From: Pontiella sp.
GTDB taxonomy: Bacteria; Verrucomicrobiota; Kiritimatiellia; Kiritimatiellales; Pontiellaceae
Length of the DNA stretch: 6,966 nucleotides
Direction of reading: 5' to 3'
Assembly: GCA_029939385.1 (NCBI GenBank)
Contig: JAOZSZ010000075.1
Span: forward strand, 1-6,966
Below are positions 5,928 to 6,966 of the stretch, one piece after another. Positions within the stretch are counted from its first letter, which is position 1, and every line of letters begins with the position of its first letter. Position numbers and translations under genes: made by a program. The notes beneath the pieces were generated by a model that ran no database searches, had not been told where the DNA came from, and worked only from the letters and a program-made list of their open reading frames with translations.

Positions 5928-6966
5928 ATGAATACAATAACCTCAGAAAAACTACTTAAAATTTATCGCCCCATGGTGGCCTCTCGTTACACAGATCACC
6001 TCCAGTCAGCGGCCGCACAACGAGGGGAAGTCTTTTTCTATATCCCTTCATCCGGCCACGAAGCCGCCGCGGTCATCGAGCCCCACCTGATCGATTCCGA
6101 CTGGCTACACCTGCATTACCGCGACCGAGCGCTGGCCTATGCCCGTGGCGTCACCTACGAAACGGTCTTCTGCGGCCTCTTTGGAAAAGAGGGATCCAAT
6201 TCCAATGGTCGACGTATGCCCGCCTTCCCGTGTAATCGTGCGCTCAACATTATGAGTACACCTACCCTCGTTGGTAACAATGTGCTCCAAGCCGTCGGCG
6301 TCGCATCATCGATCAAAGACGATAAAGACCACCCCTTTGTCCTGGTTTCTGTAGGCGACGGAGCCTCGCAACAAGGCGATTTCTATGAAGCCGTTGGCGA
6401 AGCGGTTCGCGCCAATCTTCCCGTCCTTTTCCTGATTGAAGACAACCGATTTGCCCTCTCCACCGTCACCAAAGGCACCACCTTCTTCTCCTTACCCGAT
6501 GCGAATGCCGATACCTTTTATGGATTGCCCATTCAACACATCGATGGCGCCGACCCCCTTTCAACCTTCAATCGATTCGAAGAGGTGGTTTCCAAACTAC
6601 GCAAAACCCGCGGCCCACAAATCGTCGTCCTCGACGTTGAGCGCCTCGAAAGCCACACGAATGCCGACGACCAATCGGTCTACCGCACCGAAGCCGACCT
6701 TCAACACGCTGCAGAAAACGCCGACCCTTGCGTCAATCTTCGAGCAAGCTTACTCGAAGCAGGAATAACCGAAGAGCAGCTCAAAACCATCGAACAAGAA
6801 GTAAAAGAAGAGATTGAAGCAGCCTTTCACACCGCCCGAAAAAGCGCCGCTCCTTCGCCCATATTCGATGCCAAAAAACCACTCCCAGCACCGCGCGCAG
6901 AATATTTAGGTACTCCCGAAGGGCGAACCCTCAGCATGCTTGAAGCGATGCGTGAAACCCTAAAAA
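5928..6966 (+). CDS. 2-oxoacid dehydrogenase E1 component, probable alpha-beta fusion (3' end beyond window)
   Basis: Thiamine-diphosphate enzyme that decarboxylates a 2-oxoacid and passes the acyl group to the lipoyl E2 subunit of a pyruvate- or branched-chain-type complex. Read from the ATG, 346 codons are open to the window edge with no stop. The alpha-type domain covers about 1-305. It shows SSGHEAAAV (41-49), HYRDRALAYARG (63-74), GRRMP (94-98) and the thiamine-diphosphate motif GDG (143-145) with its closing Asn173, where the usual NN is DN (EDNRFALST). SHTNADDQSVYR (242-253) resembles the HSxSDD..YR segment of branched-chain and related E1 alpha subunits. After an Ala/Pro-rich linker (about 307-325), the end reads GRTLSMLEAMRETLK, like the first helix of an E1 beta subunit, so a single-chain alpha-beta E1 is likely. 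The substrate cannot be told from sequence alone; nearby ilvC weakly favours branched-chain oxoacids. Confidence 0.88.
   Translation, partial: MNTITSEKLLKIYRPMVASRYTDHLQSAAAQRGEVFFYIPSSGHEAAAVIEPHLIDSDWLHLHYRDRALAYARGVTYETVFCGLFGKEGSNSNGRRMPAFPCNRALNIMSTPTLVGNNVLQAVGVASSIKDDKDHPFVLVSVGDGASQQGDFYEAVGEAVRANLPVLFLIEDNRFALSTVTKGTTFFSLPDANADTFYGLPIQHIDGADPLSTFNRFEEVVSKLRKTRGPQIVVLDVERLESHTNADDQSVYRTEADLQHAAENADPCVNLRASLLEAGITEEQLKTIEQEVKEEIEAAFHTARKSAAPSPIFDAKKPLPAPRAEYLGTPEGRTLSMLEAMRETLK

Overview
The window (about 7 kb, mid-range GC) looks like chromosomal DNA of a Gram-negative bacterium. It holds four well-formed protein genes: a secreted serpin, a long-form ketol-acid reductoisomerase, a GAF-domain PTS enzyme I and a 2-oxoacid dehydrogenase E1. 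The serpin's N-terminal domain resembles a LolA-like 'outer membrane lipoprotein-sorting' family that I associate with the Verrucomicrobia/Kiritimatiellota (PVC) group. That taxonomic placement is an impression from protein style, not a demonstrated result. No RNA genes, CRISPR arrays, insertion sequences or phage genes were seen.

Layout. (1) Positions 18-1793 (+): an exported two-domain protein, signal peptide plus LolA-like domain plus full-length serpin, with an intact inhibitory-type hinge in its reactive-centre loop. (2) Positions 1822-1850: a near-perfect hairpin flanked by A5 and T5, placed between two convergent genes and able to terminate both. (3) Positions 1889-3361 (-): ilvC. (4) Positions 3508-5787 (-): a ptsP-type gene upstream of ilvC on the same strand, with a 146-base gap and no convincing terminator between them. 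(5) Positions 5788-5927: a 140-base divergent intergenic region with a good sigma-70-like promoter for ptsP and a weaker candidate for the rightward gene. (6) Position 5928 to the window end (+): E1 component of a 2-oxoacid dehydrogenase. The alpha-type part is complete, and what looks like the start of a fused beta part is cut by the window edge.

How the genes fit together. ilvC makes branched-chain amino acid precursors. The ptsP product would start a phosphorelay of the nitrogen-PTS type. The E1 gene would decarboxylate pyruvate or branched-chain 2-oxoacids. A link between carbon/nitrogen sensing and branched-chain metabolism is plausible from position alone but is inference. The serpin is functionally separate: a secreted or periplasmic protease inhibitor. 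The most unusual item is its domain architecture, a lipoprotein-sorting-like domain joined to a serpin.
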